Shown here in pieces: positions 43,380 to 51,845 of a stretch of 64,000 nt of DNA. The notes beneath the pieces were generated by a model. It did no database searches. It saw nothing but the letters and a program-made list of their open reading frames with translations, and was not told the origin of the DNA. Position numbers and translations under genes: made by a program. Each line of letters begins with the position of its first letter. Positions within the stretch are counted from its first letter, which is position 1. Source of the DNA: Sphaerolaimus hirsutus (lineage: Eukaryota; Nematoda; Chromadorea; Monhysterida; Sphaerolaimidae); the NCBI GenBank assembly GCA_964036195.1, contig OZ038454.1, positions 26,212,315 through 26,276,314 of the forward strand, written 5' to 3'.

Positions 43380-44452
43380 CTCGAATAAAAATGAACAACA
43401 AAAAGAAACAAGCTTTATTGAAGTACCTATGGTACGGCAAATACAAAAAAGGAAAGTTGACGGCAAAGAAAATTACGCAGGGCCTTTTTTCCAGAGCCCA
43501 AGTGCTTTATAATGAATCTCGCAAGTATGATGAAGGTATAACTCACAAATTCGTTACAGACTGGTTAAAAAAACAATCTAGTTATGTGTTCACTAAACAA
43601 ACTAAATCATCAAAAAGAAACACAAGACCAGTTATCAGTACGGGAATTTACGACTGCCTCAGCATAGATTTGGCCTTTTTAGGACCACCAAAAACCAATT
43701 ACGGCAACCTGGCGGTGCTATTAGCAGTAGACACATTTTCAGACATGATACACTTTAGAATATGCAAAACTAAGGCAGCACCTCACGTTACAAAAAAATT
43801 CCAAGAAATTCTGCGTGAAATCGAAAATAGAGGCGGAACTGTCGAAACAGTTTTTTGTGATTTTGCCGCCGAATTTTTAAGCAAGGAGTTTACCGAATTT
43901 TTATCCAATGAAAGAATAACTTTGACACCATTAGCCAGTTATCAGAAAAATTCACCAGTTGAGAAAATAATTTCAACAATCCGCCTAAAATTAGCTAGAT
44001 TTTACGCTACAACGAAACACAGACGATATTATTTTGCTTTGAAATCTATAGTAGATGCTATAAATAGAACACCGCGTAAATATTTAGGCAATAAAGCCCC
44101 AATTCAGTTGAACATTTTACACGACAAAGAAATATTTAAAAGGCGATTTTTACCAAAACTCGAGCGAGGCTCTCTTAAAAACATACCCCTCAAGAAAAGA
44201 CCCAAGGTTAAGTTTTCTATAAACGACCCGGTAAGAGTTCGAATTCATAAAACTTTTGCAAAGTCCACTGACCAGAAATTTTCGTCAAACATATACTACA
44301 TTGCAAAAATTAAGACAAATTTTTGGCCTTATACATATTATATATCGAAAGAAAGGAACGCAACCGAATCTGAAATTCTGCCCAAAGTTTATTACGCAGG
44401 CGACTTGATAAATGTTGAGGAAAACGCCTCACCAAAGCAAGATGACACATGA
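43358..44452 (+). CDS. Retrovirus-like integrase (rve/DDE superfamily)
   Basis: The rve core has the full acidic triad: D104 in LSIDLAF, D168 in FCDFAAEF, and E202 in NSPVEK, with 33 residues between the last two. The N-terminus (1-80) is basic and may be the DNA-end-binding part; the C-terminus (about 275-345) looks like the small beta-rich domain usual in these proteins. Polinton integrases join the linear element to chromosomal DNA, normally leaving a 6-base duplication. A better start may be Met12 (43391), as the upstream gene stops at 43379. Its 3' end overlaps the next small gene. No frameshift or lost catalytic residue is seen. Confidence 0.93.
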   Translation: MVAKYLVTRIKMNNKKKQALLKYLWYGKYKKGKLTAKKITQGLFSRAQVLYNESRKYDEGITHKFVTDWLKKQSSYVFTKQTKSSKRNTRPVISTGIYDCLSIDLAFLGPPKTNYGNLAVLLAVDTFSDMIHFRICKTKAAPHVTKKFQEILREIENRGGTVETVFCDFAAEFLSKEFTEFLSNERITLTPLASYQKNSPVEKIISTIRLKLARFYATTKHRRYYFALKSIVDAINRTPRKYLGNKAPIQLNILHDKEIFKRRFLPKLERGSLKNIPLKKRPKVKFSINDPVRVRIHKTFAKSTDQKFSSNIYYIAKIKTNFWPYTYYISKERNATESEILPKVYYAGDLINVEENASPKQDDT

Positions 44453-44756
44453 ACCATTACCGCTCAACAATACAGGAAGCGACAATATGGAACCTCTCTT
44501 GTTATCACCACCTAACACTAAAAATATAAACTGTACCATAAATAAAAAACTAATTGTTCAAGTGGGTATGACGCTAGTTCAAGTGTTAACTGTAATTATC
44601 ATTTTGGTATATATTACCACCCACATGCCATCGAATATCATTGCTGAAAAATCACCAGATATATTAAGAGCTTTCTTGAGAGTTTTCGACAAAAATTCGG
44701 CACAAGAGCACGTTTACGATTTGATATTCGCTAACCATAAAAACTACAGTTTATAA
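44412..44756 (+). CDS. Small single-pass membrane protein of the Polinton
   Basis: 114 residues from the first ATG, with possible later starts at 44442 and 44487 that reduce overlap with the integrase. One strong hydrophobic segment (about residues 50-69, VGMTLVQVLTVIIILVYI) is preceded by a basic stretch and followed by a short helical tail. Small membrane proteins near the capsid genes are seen in several Polintons and adintoviruses; the role here is unknown. Its stop and the next ATG overlap as TAATG. Confidence 0.72.
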   Translation: MLRKTPHQSKMTHEPLPLNNTGSDNMEPLLLSPPNTKNINCTINKKLIVQVGMTLVQVLTVIIILVYITTHMPSNIIAEKSPDILRAFLRVFDKNSAQEHVYDLIFANHKNYSL

Positions 44757-45802
44757 TGGAACCAAAGTCTAACGAATACCACATAGATATAATTTTAGAA
44801 CCTGACAATGAAGAATGTGTTGCATCAAACATGACATATGATTTTCCAAGTCATTTACAGTTTAATTTGTCTCAAAATTGGGAAATTTCCATCACGCAAT
44901 TGTCATTTTCACACTTAGACAGAACAGAAAGCGTTCTAGAACACAATCGGCATGATAAATATTACATGGTGTACGATTTCAATAATCAATTTTATTATGG
45001 GAAACTGGACTTTTCCAAAATGATGAACAGAGGCAAATTTCTCAAATTACCAAAAAGCACTGAATTAATAAAATGTGTGCAAGAGGCATTTGAAAATTCA
45101 GAAGTGTGCAAGAATTTACAAGAATTGAAAGAAAAAAATATGCCATATTGGAATCACCTATTTGACTCAATAGAAGCATATCAAAACCCCAACACACGAT
45201 TTTACCTACCCCCATCCATAGACAGATCTAGAAAGCGTCGACACGTCCCGTTTGAAGATTTGAAGGAGCACGAATATGGATTGTCCTACGTGGAAAATTC
45301 ACTGAACCTTTTGACATATGATAAATTATACCCGATATCACCAAAACTTGATTTTAAAGTTAAACCCAATCTGGGGTTTGAAGATAAAGGAAATGACCTT
45401 TTCACTGCAAAAACAAATGTTTCCATGCTTATATTATCGGAACCTTTGAGAAATTTGTTATCACTAAACAACCATTTACTGAATGATGGATTTTTAGTTT
45501 ATCCAGAGTCAAGTTTTTTCCGCGGAACCCAAATGGTATATATAGCCGAAGTTTCATCACTTCAAAAATCTCTATTTGGCTGCAATAAGGTGTCATTAGC
45601 GAACATTTTTTTGAACAGTTCAAAGGTCATTCAAGAGATTGATTACCGACCGAGTTCACCAAAATTTCATCCTCTCGATAGTGTCTACACGAATAGATTA
45701 CAATTTTCATTCTTTTATGAGAACGGCTCTTATGTGAAATTAGCTTCAGGTACTAGGATTTTTATGTCTTTAACTTTGAGAAAACGCCCAATATTGCATT
45801 AA
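44756..45802 (+). CDS. Penton-like minor capsid protein
   Basis: 348 residues. Its place directly upstream of a basic core-like protein and the major capsid protein, its length, and its beta-rich sequence with an N-terminal strand pattern (YHIDIILEPD…HLQFNLSQNWEISITQLSF) fit the single-jelly-roll penton protein that fills capsid vertices in Polintons. I identify it by layout and size more than by an invariant motif, so a structural prediction would be decisive. No disruption is seen. Confidence 0.8.
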   Translation: MEPKSNEYHIDIILEPDNEECVASNMTYDFPSHLQFNLSQNWEISITQLSFSHLDRTESVLEHNRHDKYYMVYDFNNQFYYGKLDFSKMMNRGKFLKLPKSTELIKCVQEAFENSEVCKNLQELKEKNMPYWNHLFDSIEAYQNPNTRFYLPPSIDRSRKRRHVPFEDLKEHEYGLSYVENSLNLLTYDKLYPISPKLDFKVKPNLGFEDKGNDLFTAKTNVSMLILSEPLRNLLSLNNHLLNDGFLVYPESSFFRGTQMVYIAEVSSLQKSLFGCNKVSLANIFLNSSKVIQEIDYRPSSPKFHPLDSVYTNRLQFSFFYENGSYVKLASGTRIFMSLTLRKRPILH

Positions 45803-45805
45803 TAA

Positions 45806-46261
45806 ATGGATCACCCAGAATCTGAAAAACAGTGTGCAAATATTCACAAGTATAATTATGGGGTATATAAGACACCCGATGCATCATTTTATGAAAAGGA
45901 AATAATGAATAAAGCAAATTTTACCGGTTTAGTAGGATTGGGCCCACCCGGCATCGTTAGCACTAGATCATTGGCAGAACCCATAGTGACCAGTGAAAGT
46001 CAAGCTGCCGTAAAGTCAACAGACGACCCCGCAGAGAAACGCAAGAAAAGACGTAAATATGTAAAAAAGAAGATTGGTAAAGGTAAGCGAACAAACAAAG
46101 GCAGAGGACGGAGGAGAAGGGGTAGAAAGCGAGGCAGTAAAAAGTTTTTACCACCGTGGTTAAAAAAATCTGGCAAAGGAAAAAAGAGAATGGGGAAAGG
46201 GCGTAAAAGGAGGTCGAAGAAAAAGAAGTTTCCCGTATCTATTCCGGTATTCCCACGTTAA
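45806..46261 (+). CDS. Highly basic core-like protein
   Basis: 151 residues in two parts: an N-terminal 75 residues with a hydrophobic GLVGLGPPGIVS segment, and a C-terminal half almost wholly Lys/Arg/Gly (KRRKYVKKK, GRGRRRRGRKRGSKK, KKRMGKGRKRRSKKKK). Such composition suits condensation of packaged DNA, like adenovirus core proteins, or membrane-active minor capsid proteins that are processed by the viral protease. The gene lies three bases after the penton gene and before the major capsid gene. Exact homology cannot be shown by eye. Confidence 0.75.
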   Translation: MDHPESEKQCANIHKYNYGVYKTPDASFYEKEIMNKANFTGLVGLGPPGIVSTRSLAEPIVTSESQAAVKSTDDPAEKRKKRRKYVKKKIGKGKRTNKGRGRRRRGRKRGSKKFLPPWLKKSGKGKKRMGKGRKRRSKKKKFPVSIPVFPR

Positions 46262-46336
46262 CTCATAAACGCTCATTTCCTATATAAGCAGACATACAAT
46301 AATCAAATATTTCACTTTGAGCATTATTTTCAAAAA
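46262..46336 (+). promoter_or_regulatory. Likely promoter of the major capsid gene
   Basis: Most junctions in this rightward cluster overlap or are a few bases long; this 75-base gap is the longest. It contains TATATAAG at 46281-46288, about 50 bases before the capsid ATG, which suggests a separate strong, possibly late, transcript for the capsid and protease. Confidence 0.6.
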
Positions 46337-47785
46337 ATGGCCGCTTCGACAGCAAATATAGATGGATCCACGTTTGCACAACCAGAAACAATTTTGAAGC
46401 AGAAGCCTGACCCATCTTCATCTTTTGTAACATCTGATGAAGTAGAGTATTGGTCAGCACCGGTAATTGATACAACCTTTGTACAATCTCAACTTTTTGA
46501 GGTACCGTTGACGGTACAACACGCAGATTACAACACATCATGGACCTGGACAATAGACACATCTCAGTACTATATAGATTTGTCAAACATTTATGTCCGC
46601 ATGCAATACAAGGTCGTGAATGAAAATGGAACAGATATACCTACCGAGATGCAAATCGGACCGGTCACTGACCCCCCAACCCCAGCGACAAATATATCTA
46701 GCATGGTAGCTTTGATACCAGGTTTCGGCTCAACCTGCTGGCGCACTGTAAAATTATTCAGTAAAGATGCTCTTTTATTGGACATAAACGATAATTACGC
46801 GTACATGATGACCATGAAAAATAAATTATTGCAAAACATGGATGATGTTTACAAGGAGAAAGAAATTTCGGGTTTCTTCAACGAAACGTACACCGATGAC
46901 ATACAAGACCCCAATACCGAAAGTTACAGAAAGAGAGCGCTGCAAATATCAGGTAGCAGCACATGCGTCAGTTATTCGAGACTCGCATTGGATCTGTTTA
47001 CAACCAAACCTAGATGGCCAGCAGGGTATCCACTAACGATAGAACTGATCAGACACAGCGATCGATTTTGCATAGAATGTTTCAATGTACCTGTAGCGGC
47101 GGTTGCGAGGAATTACAAAATAAAAATAATGAGAATACAATTATTTGCCCTACATTTGCAACCCAGCGCGCAATGCGCCGTGGCAGTGGAAAGATCTGCT
47201 ATAAAAAGACCACTCAAACTTCATTTCCTCAATACCCGCGTAATTAGAGTAAACGTGCCCGGTAATTTGAAACAAACATCCCAACAAGCTATTTATGCGG
47301 GTAAGTTGCCGAACTTTTGCATAGTACAAATGATAAGTGGAGACCGATACTTAACCCAAGATGTATTACAAGCAAAATTTGCTTTCAAGCCACACAAAAT
47401 CGAAAGAGCGGCGTTACTGTTCGGGGCGGCCCGTCACCCGATGGTGCCCTATTATTTCGACCGTGACACTGACACCACATCGGATTTGGGATTTCCAATG
47501 GCCTTCTCAGAGTTGTACAGATGCCTAAGAAAGAACTTCAATGTGAAAAATTGTATATCGTACGATGAGTTTAAGTTAAATATGTTCGCTCTAGCTTTTG
47601 ACCCAGTAGTGTGCCCAGTAAATGCTGGAAAAACTGATCTAATGTCGATTGGTTCATTAGGCATTGATTTCTCTTTCCACGAACCAACCCCAGCAGAGGG
47701 TTTAGTTATATTAGTATACTGCTTTTCGATCGCATCACTTCATTTGCATCCAGACCGTACCATTTTGTCAAATGCCAATTATTAA
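46337..47785 (+). CDS. Major capsid protein, double jelly-roll (Polinton/adintovirus)
   Basis: A 482-residue protein with the sequence style of Polinton hexon-like capsid proteins: an N-terminal strand set (YIDLSNIYVRMQYKVV), a conserved-type ALIPGFGSTCWRTVKLF segment at about 127-143, and late strands ending in DFSFHEPTPAEGLVILVY. Trimers of this fold tile an icosahedral shell. With the penton, packaging ATPase and protease it completes the morphogenesis module that lets Polintons be viewed as proviruses. The frame is uninterrupted. Confidence 0.92.
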   Translation: MAASTANIDGSTFAQPETILKQKPDPSSSFVTSDEVEYWSAPVIDTTFVQSQLFEVPLTVQHADYNTSWTWTIDTSQYYIDLSNIYVRMQYKVVNENGTDIPTEMQIGPVTDPPTPATNISSMVALIPGFGSTCWRTVKLFSKDALLLDINDNYAYMMTMKNKLLQNMDDVYKEKEISGFFNETYTDDIQDPNTESYRKRALQISGSSTCVSYSRLALDLFTTKPRWPAGYPLTIELIRHSDRFCIECFNVPVAAVARNYKIKIMRIQLFALHLQPSAQCAVAVERSAIKRPLKLHFLNTRVIRVNVPGNLKQTSQQAIYAGKLPNFCIVQMISGDRYLTQDVLQAKFAFKPHKIERAALLFGAARHPMVPYYFDRDTDTTSDLGFPMAFSELYRCLRKNFNVKNCISYDEFKLNMFALAFDPVVCPVNAGKTDLMSIGSLGIDFSFHEPTPAEGLVILVYCFSIASLHLHPDRTILSNANY

Positions 47786-47802
47786 TTCTTGGCGATATAT
47801 GG

Positions 47803-48366
47803 TTGTGGAAAGGAGGGAGAAGTAGTTGCTTGGATTTGGCAAGGGTAATGGATGTGACAGATATAAACGCTATTATCAAAGGCGACAACACTTTGAGCAA
47901 AAATGGTACCAGATGCATTAATCTAAGTGATAGCGATCTAAATGCAGACATTCTTGTGGGAAGAGGAGCCGTGTGTTTTCTGCAGTACCCCGATTTGACT
48001 TGGGGTCATTTTATATCCATATATAGAATAATGCAAAATCACGTCTTCATTTTTGATTCATTGGGCCGAAGGAACTTATCTCAAAGAGTGATCAGTGATA
48101 TAAAAACGCAATTTGATAAAAGTTGCATTTTTTCATTTAATCATGTTGTGATACAAAAGAAAGCCGCCGATACGTGCGGCTTATACGCTCTTATTTTTAT
48201 AAAATTGATGTGCTTGTGTAAAAAGATTAAGAGTAAAGACTCCGTGTTGCAGGTTATATCACTAATTTGTAAACACGATGTGAAATTTTTATTTTTTGCT
48301 TTATTCAATAAGTTGACGACAACAACAATGTTGTCAAAAGGTGCAAAGGATGTCATATTCAAATAA
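47803..48366 (+). CDS. Adenain-like maturation cysteine protease
   Basis: 187 residues from the first ATG; Met16 (47848) is an equally good or better start. The catalytic set is readable: His69 in TWGHFISIY, Asp85 in IFDSLGR, Gln118 in VVIQKK and Cys125 in ADTCGLYAL. This is the adenovirus protease/Ulp1 fold, used to cut capsid and core precursors during virion maturation; the basic protein upstream is a natural substrate candidate. It is the last rightward gene before the convergent spliced gene, and AATAAA overlaps its stop (48363-48368), giving a likely poly(A) signal. Confidence 0.92.
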   Translation: MWKGGRSSCLDLARVMDVTDINAIIKGDNTLSKNGTRCINLSDSDLNADILVGRGAVCFLQYPDLTWGHFISIYRIMQNHVFIFDSLGRRNLSQRVISDIKTQFDKSCIFSFNHVVIQKKAADTCGLYALIFIKLMCLCKKIKSKDSVLQVISLICKHDVKFLFFALFNKLTTTTMLSKGAKDVIFK

Positions 48367-48414
48367 ACAAATCACTCAAAATCATGTCCTCAAATTATCA
48401 CTTAATTAAAAAAC

Positions 48415-49429
48415 TCAAATCTTCGTCCACTCATAATCGACAGGTAGAGTGCTACTGACACGGCTACCTCTGCGTTGCCTGTCTTCACATTTGTCATTAC
48501 TGCTTTCCACTTCATCCAGCTGCGGCGGGGGTTTGAATGGTCTATCCCAGGGTAAATAAACTTTGTCTTTCGCCTGGGCTTTCATCCTGTTTAGATCGGG
48601 ATCCATCGAGCAACTGGTTGAAATCGGCTCCTTTGGCAAGCAGAATTTTTGGTAAGCCGTCCAATCTCTGAATGTATCGGCACCCGTGAACCAATCGGGG
48701 CAACTGGGTGTGTACCACGAACTACCCCAGTCATCAACACCCCGGTAGCAATAATCATCTGGATCGATATCGTCACCTGCGAGCATCCATGGGTTCTTTT
48801 GATAGCGCGTTGGTGTGCAGGGTGCACATGCACGCGTGCGGGGAAAACTCACCAACTGGGATCGGATTTTTGCCGCTGGCAAAATCCATGCGAGTAAGAA
48901 AGTCGTGGAACTCCCTCTCGCCATTCATATAGTAACTGCTTCGCATGGGTGCATTCGGCGGCAACTCAATCATTTCTGGAACCATGAACTTTTCCAGCAC
49001 AATGTTAGCAATGTGCATTCCACGGAAAACAAAAAACGGTTTCAGTGATAGGTTGAGCAACAATATGCCGCAATTCCCACTGTTGTCGATCAAGTCTGTT
49101 TTGATGAGGTAGGGGTGCATTTAGGTGAGTGTGTCAATAACACACCCAGCTAACTTACCGTTTATAGACACGACGCCGTAGAACAACGCTAGGCACAGTT
49201 GATTGGACACGCGCAAGTATACACCAGTCGGGGTCCTAAAGCGAACATCCAACATTACGTAACAGCGTCCTCCGGGGGGTATGTGATACTCATAGGCAGA
49301 GAAGACGCGAAATCCAACATCATCGTAACGATATATCGGTGCAAATGCATTTGGTGTAATTTTTTGAAATGCAATGTGTTTGGTCCTTTCTCCAAAGAAT
49401 ACAGCCGGGTGAGCGCTCTGCTCAGCCAT
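48415..49429 (-). CDS. Spliced, degenerate dUTPase-fold protein with C-terminal extension
   Basis: Three exons (49159-49429, 48853-49095, 48415-48776) with canonical borders: GTAAGT…CAG and GTGAGT…CAG, introns of 63 and 76 bases, keeping one frame for about 291 residues. The first two exons follow the dUTPase order: a DVGFRVFSAYEYHIPPGG segment, a GVVSIN segment near the motif III position, LIDNSGNCGILLLNL, and FRGMHIANIV in place of the usual GDRIAQL. Key residues of motifs I and II are changed and the Gly-rich motif V is absent; a Trp/Cys/Pro-rich tail of about 120 residues replaces it. It is likely not an enzyme, comparable to the dUTPase-related proteins of herpesviruses, though relatedness is inferred. 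The adjoining array 49540-49719 may control it. Confidence 0.68.
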
Positions 49430-49539
49430 ACCGATTGGTAGGTTGCTTGATTAGTTTACCAGTTGAAATGCGGTGTCATATAAAAGTTTTAGAATGCAAT
49501 GGCGACCCTTAAATATGTTTCAAGCTTTACAATCACCAT

Positions 49540-49736
49540 TGTCACACAACAGCATGTTGTAATATTGTTACAATGTGTCACCCATTGTAAATTTGTTACA
49601 CAGCAAATTTGTTACACAGCAAAATTGTTACACAGCAAAATTGTTACACAGCAAATTGTTACACTGTGGAAATTGTTACACTGTGGAAATTGTTACACTG
49701 TGGAAATTGTTACACTGTGTGGATGCATATAAAAAG
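49540..49736 (+). promoter_or_regulatory. TTGTTACA tandem array and TATA box
   Basis: From 49593 to 49719 eight units of about 15-17 bases repeat: ttgttacacagcaaaa (four forms) then ttgttacactgtggaaa (four forms). Just upstream is gttgtaatattgttacaatg, very like the gttgtaatattacaac of the Polinton promoter region. ATATAAAAAG at 49727-49736 follows, about 100 bases before the rightward ATG. These look like iterated binding sites for one factor. Confidence 0.75.
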
Positions 49737-49836
49737 GCATGTTTGGAAACAGTTTCCTTTCATACGCTTTTCAATCCAGCAAACACACCGATACTCCTGC
49801 ACGCTCAACTACTACTACAACACAACCCACCAGACA

Positions 49837-51845
49837 ATGGCATCTTACGTGGCAGCGAAAATGGCTTCCGCAGCGCACAAAGCCGCCGGAGCAGCTATCG
49901 AAGACCATCTTTTGGGACAGAAACGACCCATCCCCGATGATGACAATGTAGACAGCAATAATGGAGAGGAAGATCAGGAAGTAGAGAAATTAGGCCTCGG
50001 TGGTGACGTACCAGATGAGAGACAGAGTTTAATTGATAAACAAACTCAACAAAATGAAGGTGGGTATGGAGGCATCTATGGACGCGAACGCAGAGAGATT
50101 GTCTATAAGCGAAGAAAAATGAACTTTCCGCTATGCTCAATGTACTCGTATAAATTTCTATCGTTTTCGTTGTGCAGAATTTGTGAAACGCGCACAAAAT
50201 ATTTGCCATCTAAACTGTATTCAGACGACAGTATAGAAGTGCAAGTAAAATTGTGTAGGAATTGCCGTATAAGGCATGAAAAAATGGTGGATGCAATTCG
50301 TCACAGACCAACTACAGGGACAAGTGAAGGGGCGTCCAACAACTCCGCAGCCGGTGCGGCGGCAGACGAATTCGGTGGACGTGGAACCGCCGCAATCCCT
50401 GACCCTCCACACCACAACTTCCAACAGCCACCGCCAGCGAACAAATACGTCAAGAGATTTTAACGAAGGGCCAGTTATCAATAAACTTTTGGAAAAAATT
50501 AAAAAACTCGAGAAAAAAACAAGTGTGGATGATGCGGACGCAACAGCCACAAAGCAGCAGGAAGAAGAGTGCAGCATGGATGTTGACGGAAGCAATGAAG
50601 GAGACGATTGGGACAAAAACAATGAAATGCAAAAAATAAAAAGTGTGTCTACTACCGTGTTACAACCGTGGGGCGTAATTTATCAGTGGGAGGGTGACAG
50701 GGTGGTTGAGAGCGCGCTCGAACACACTTGTATTATAGAACCCCGTCAGTGTAGTAACAGCATTCCATGCAACCATTGCCAGTGCGGCAGTGGTGAAAAA
50801 AACAAAAATTCTCACAACCCTACAACGGTCGTTGGCGACGCCACCCCGGGCGGCGCCGGTTGCGACATTGTCGTAAACATATATAATTATAAATAGTCAT
50901 TCCCTAATTTTTCAGAAACCTTCCCAAAATTCTGGTTCAACAGAAAAGGTTCCATTTTCACTCTATGTAACCCAAAAGATTTTTATCTTCGAGCGGACAC
51001 ATCGCCCATTCAATTGGATCAGGTGAAACAGCTTCTGTACCTCGTCGTCAACGATTTTCTAGATATACGAGAAATGACCTTACAAAGTCTCATGGAAATG
51101 AACTTGGCTACGCACATTGAGTGCTTTCAGGCCCTGCGGCACAAACGTTGCCCTTATTCGGGTCGCCCAGGTTTTCTGCTAGCTCAAAGATTTCTACATC
51201 TGCAGTATGCTTTGCTACCATTTCAAAATATGTACTTGATGGGTATTACAACGACCATCAATCTTGAGACCCTAATTAGATCTTGGCCAGACTCGGAAAT
51301 AAATTTGCAAATAGCCAGAAATTACATCGCCGACAAATACGCCGCCCTGGGCAGCAATGATATTGCCAATGGTATTTATCACTCCTGGCCGCGCGATGGT
51401 AAAATAGGCCCCTGCGATGGCAGAAAGGCGCTAGTGAAGGCTTGGCAATTGGTTGGCTACGCCTGCCACCCATTATTCAGCAGACATTTGCGCAATAAAG
51501 AGCAGGACGATGAAGAGGCGGTGGTGTGCGATGGAGACTGCCTCTGGCACAGAGCCAGTAATTTTTTCTTTCTTTTTTTTTGTAAAAAATGTAAAAAATG
51601 TAAAAAATGTAAAAAAGGCCGCGCCTAAAAACCTATTTTTTACTTTCCTAAACCTATTTTTTACTTTTAAACCTATTTTTTACATTATTTTTACTGTCAG
51701 ACGCCTGCGTCTGACAGTAAAAATAATTTTTCATCATCACCACCACTCAGTGAGGCGGGCAAATGTCACACCCACCGACAACGGCGACCCTCCCGACAAC
51801 AGCTGCTCCGGGGATGGACAGTTGGTGATGGCAACCCAACCGTAG
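49837..51845 (+). CDS. Spliced gene of unknown function with a Cys-rich motif
   Basis: Starts MASYVAAKMASAAHKAAG. The first frame (49837-50463) has an acidic stretch, then a zinc-ribbon-like CRICETRTK…KLCRNCR. Coding then appears to move to the +1 frame (from about 50464) with a coiled-coil KLLEKIKKLEKK and an acidic region, either by an intron I could not fix, a shifted frame at TTT-TAA-C, or a decay indel. That frame meets TAG at 50894-50896 but an intron 50793-50915 (123 bases, GTGAAA…TTTTTCAG) removes it and keeps frame. The long 50916-51557 exon is helical and Leu/His/Cys-containing. A last intron 51558-51750 (GTAATT…CTCAG) leads to a 31-codon end at 51845. I recognise no family. Confidence 0.55.
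51684..51727. repeat. Perfect 21-bp hairpin inside an intron
   Basis: attatttttactgtcagacg plus c, two spacer bases, and the exact complement. It lies in the predicted last intron of the 49837 gene, after (tgtaaaaaa)n and three aaacctattttttac units that also pair with each other. The AT-rich arms and T-tract could equally be a transcription-related structure. Confidence 0.8.

Noticed and set aside
49499-49732. 77-codon plus frame after a TATAAAAG
   Set aside because: Made almost wholly of the TTGTTACA array, three frames being open at once.
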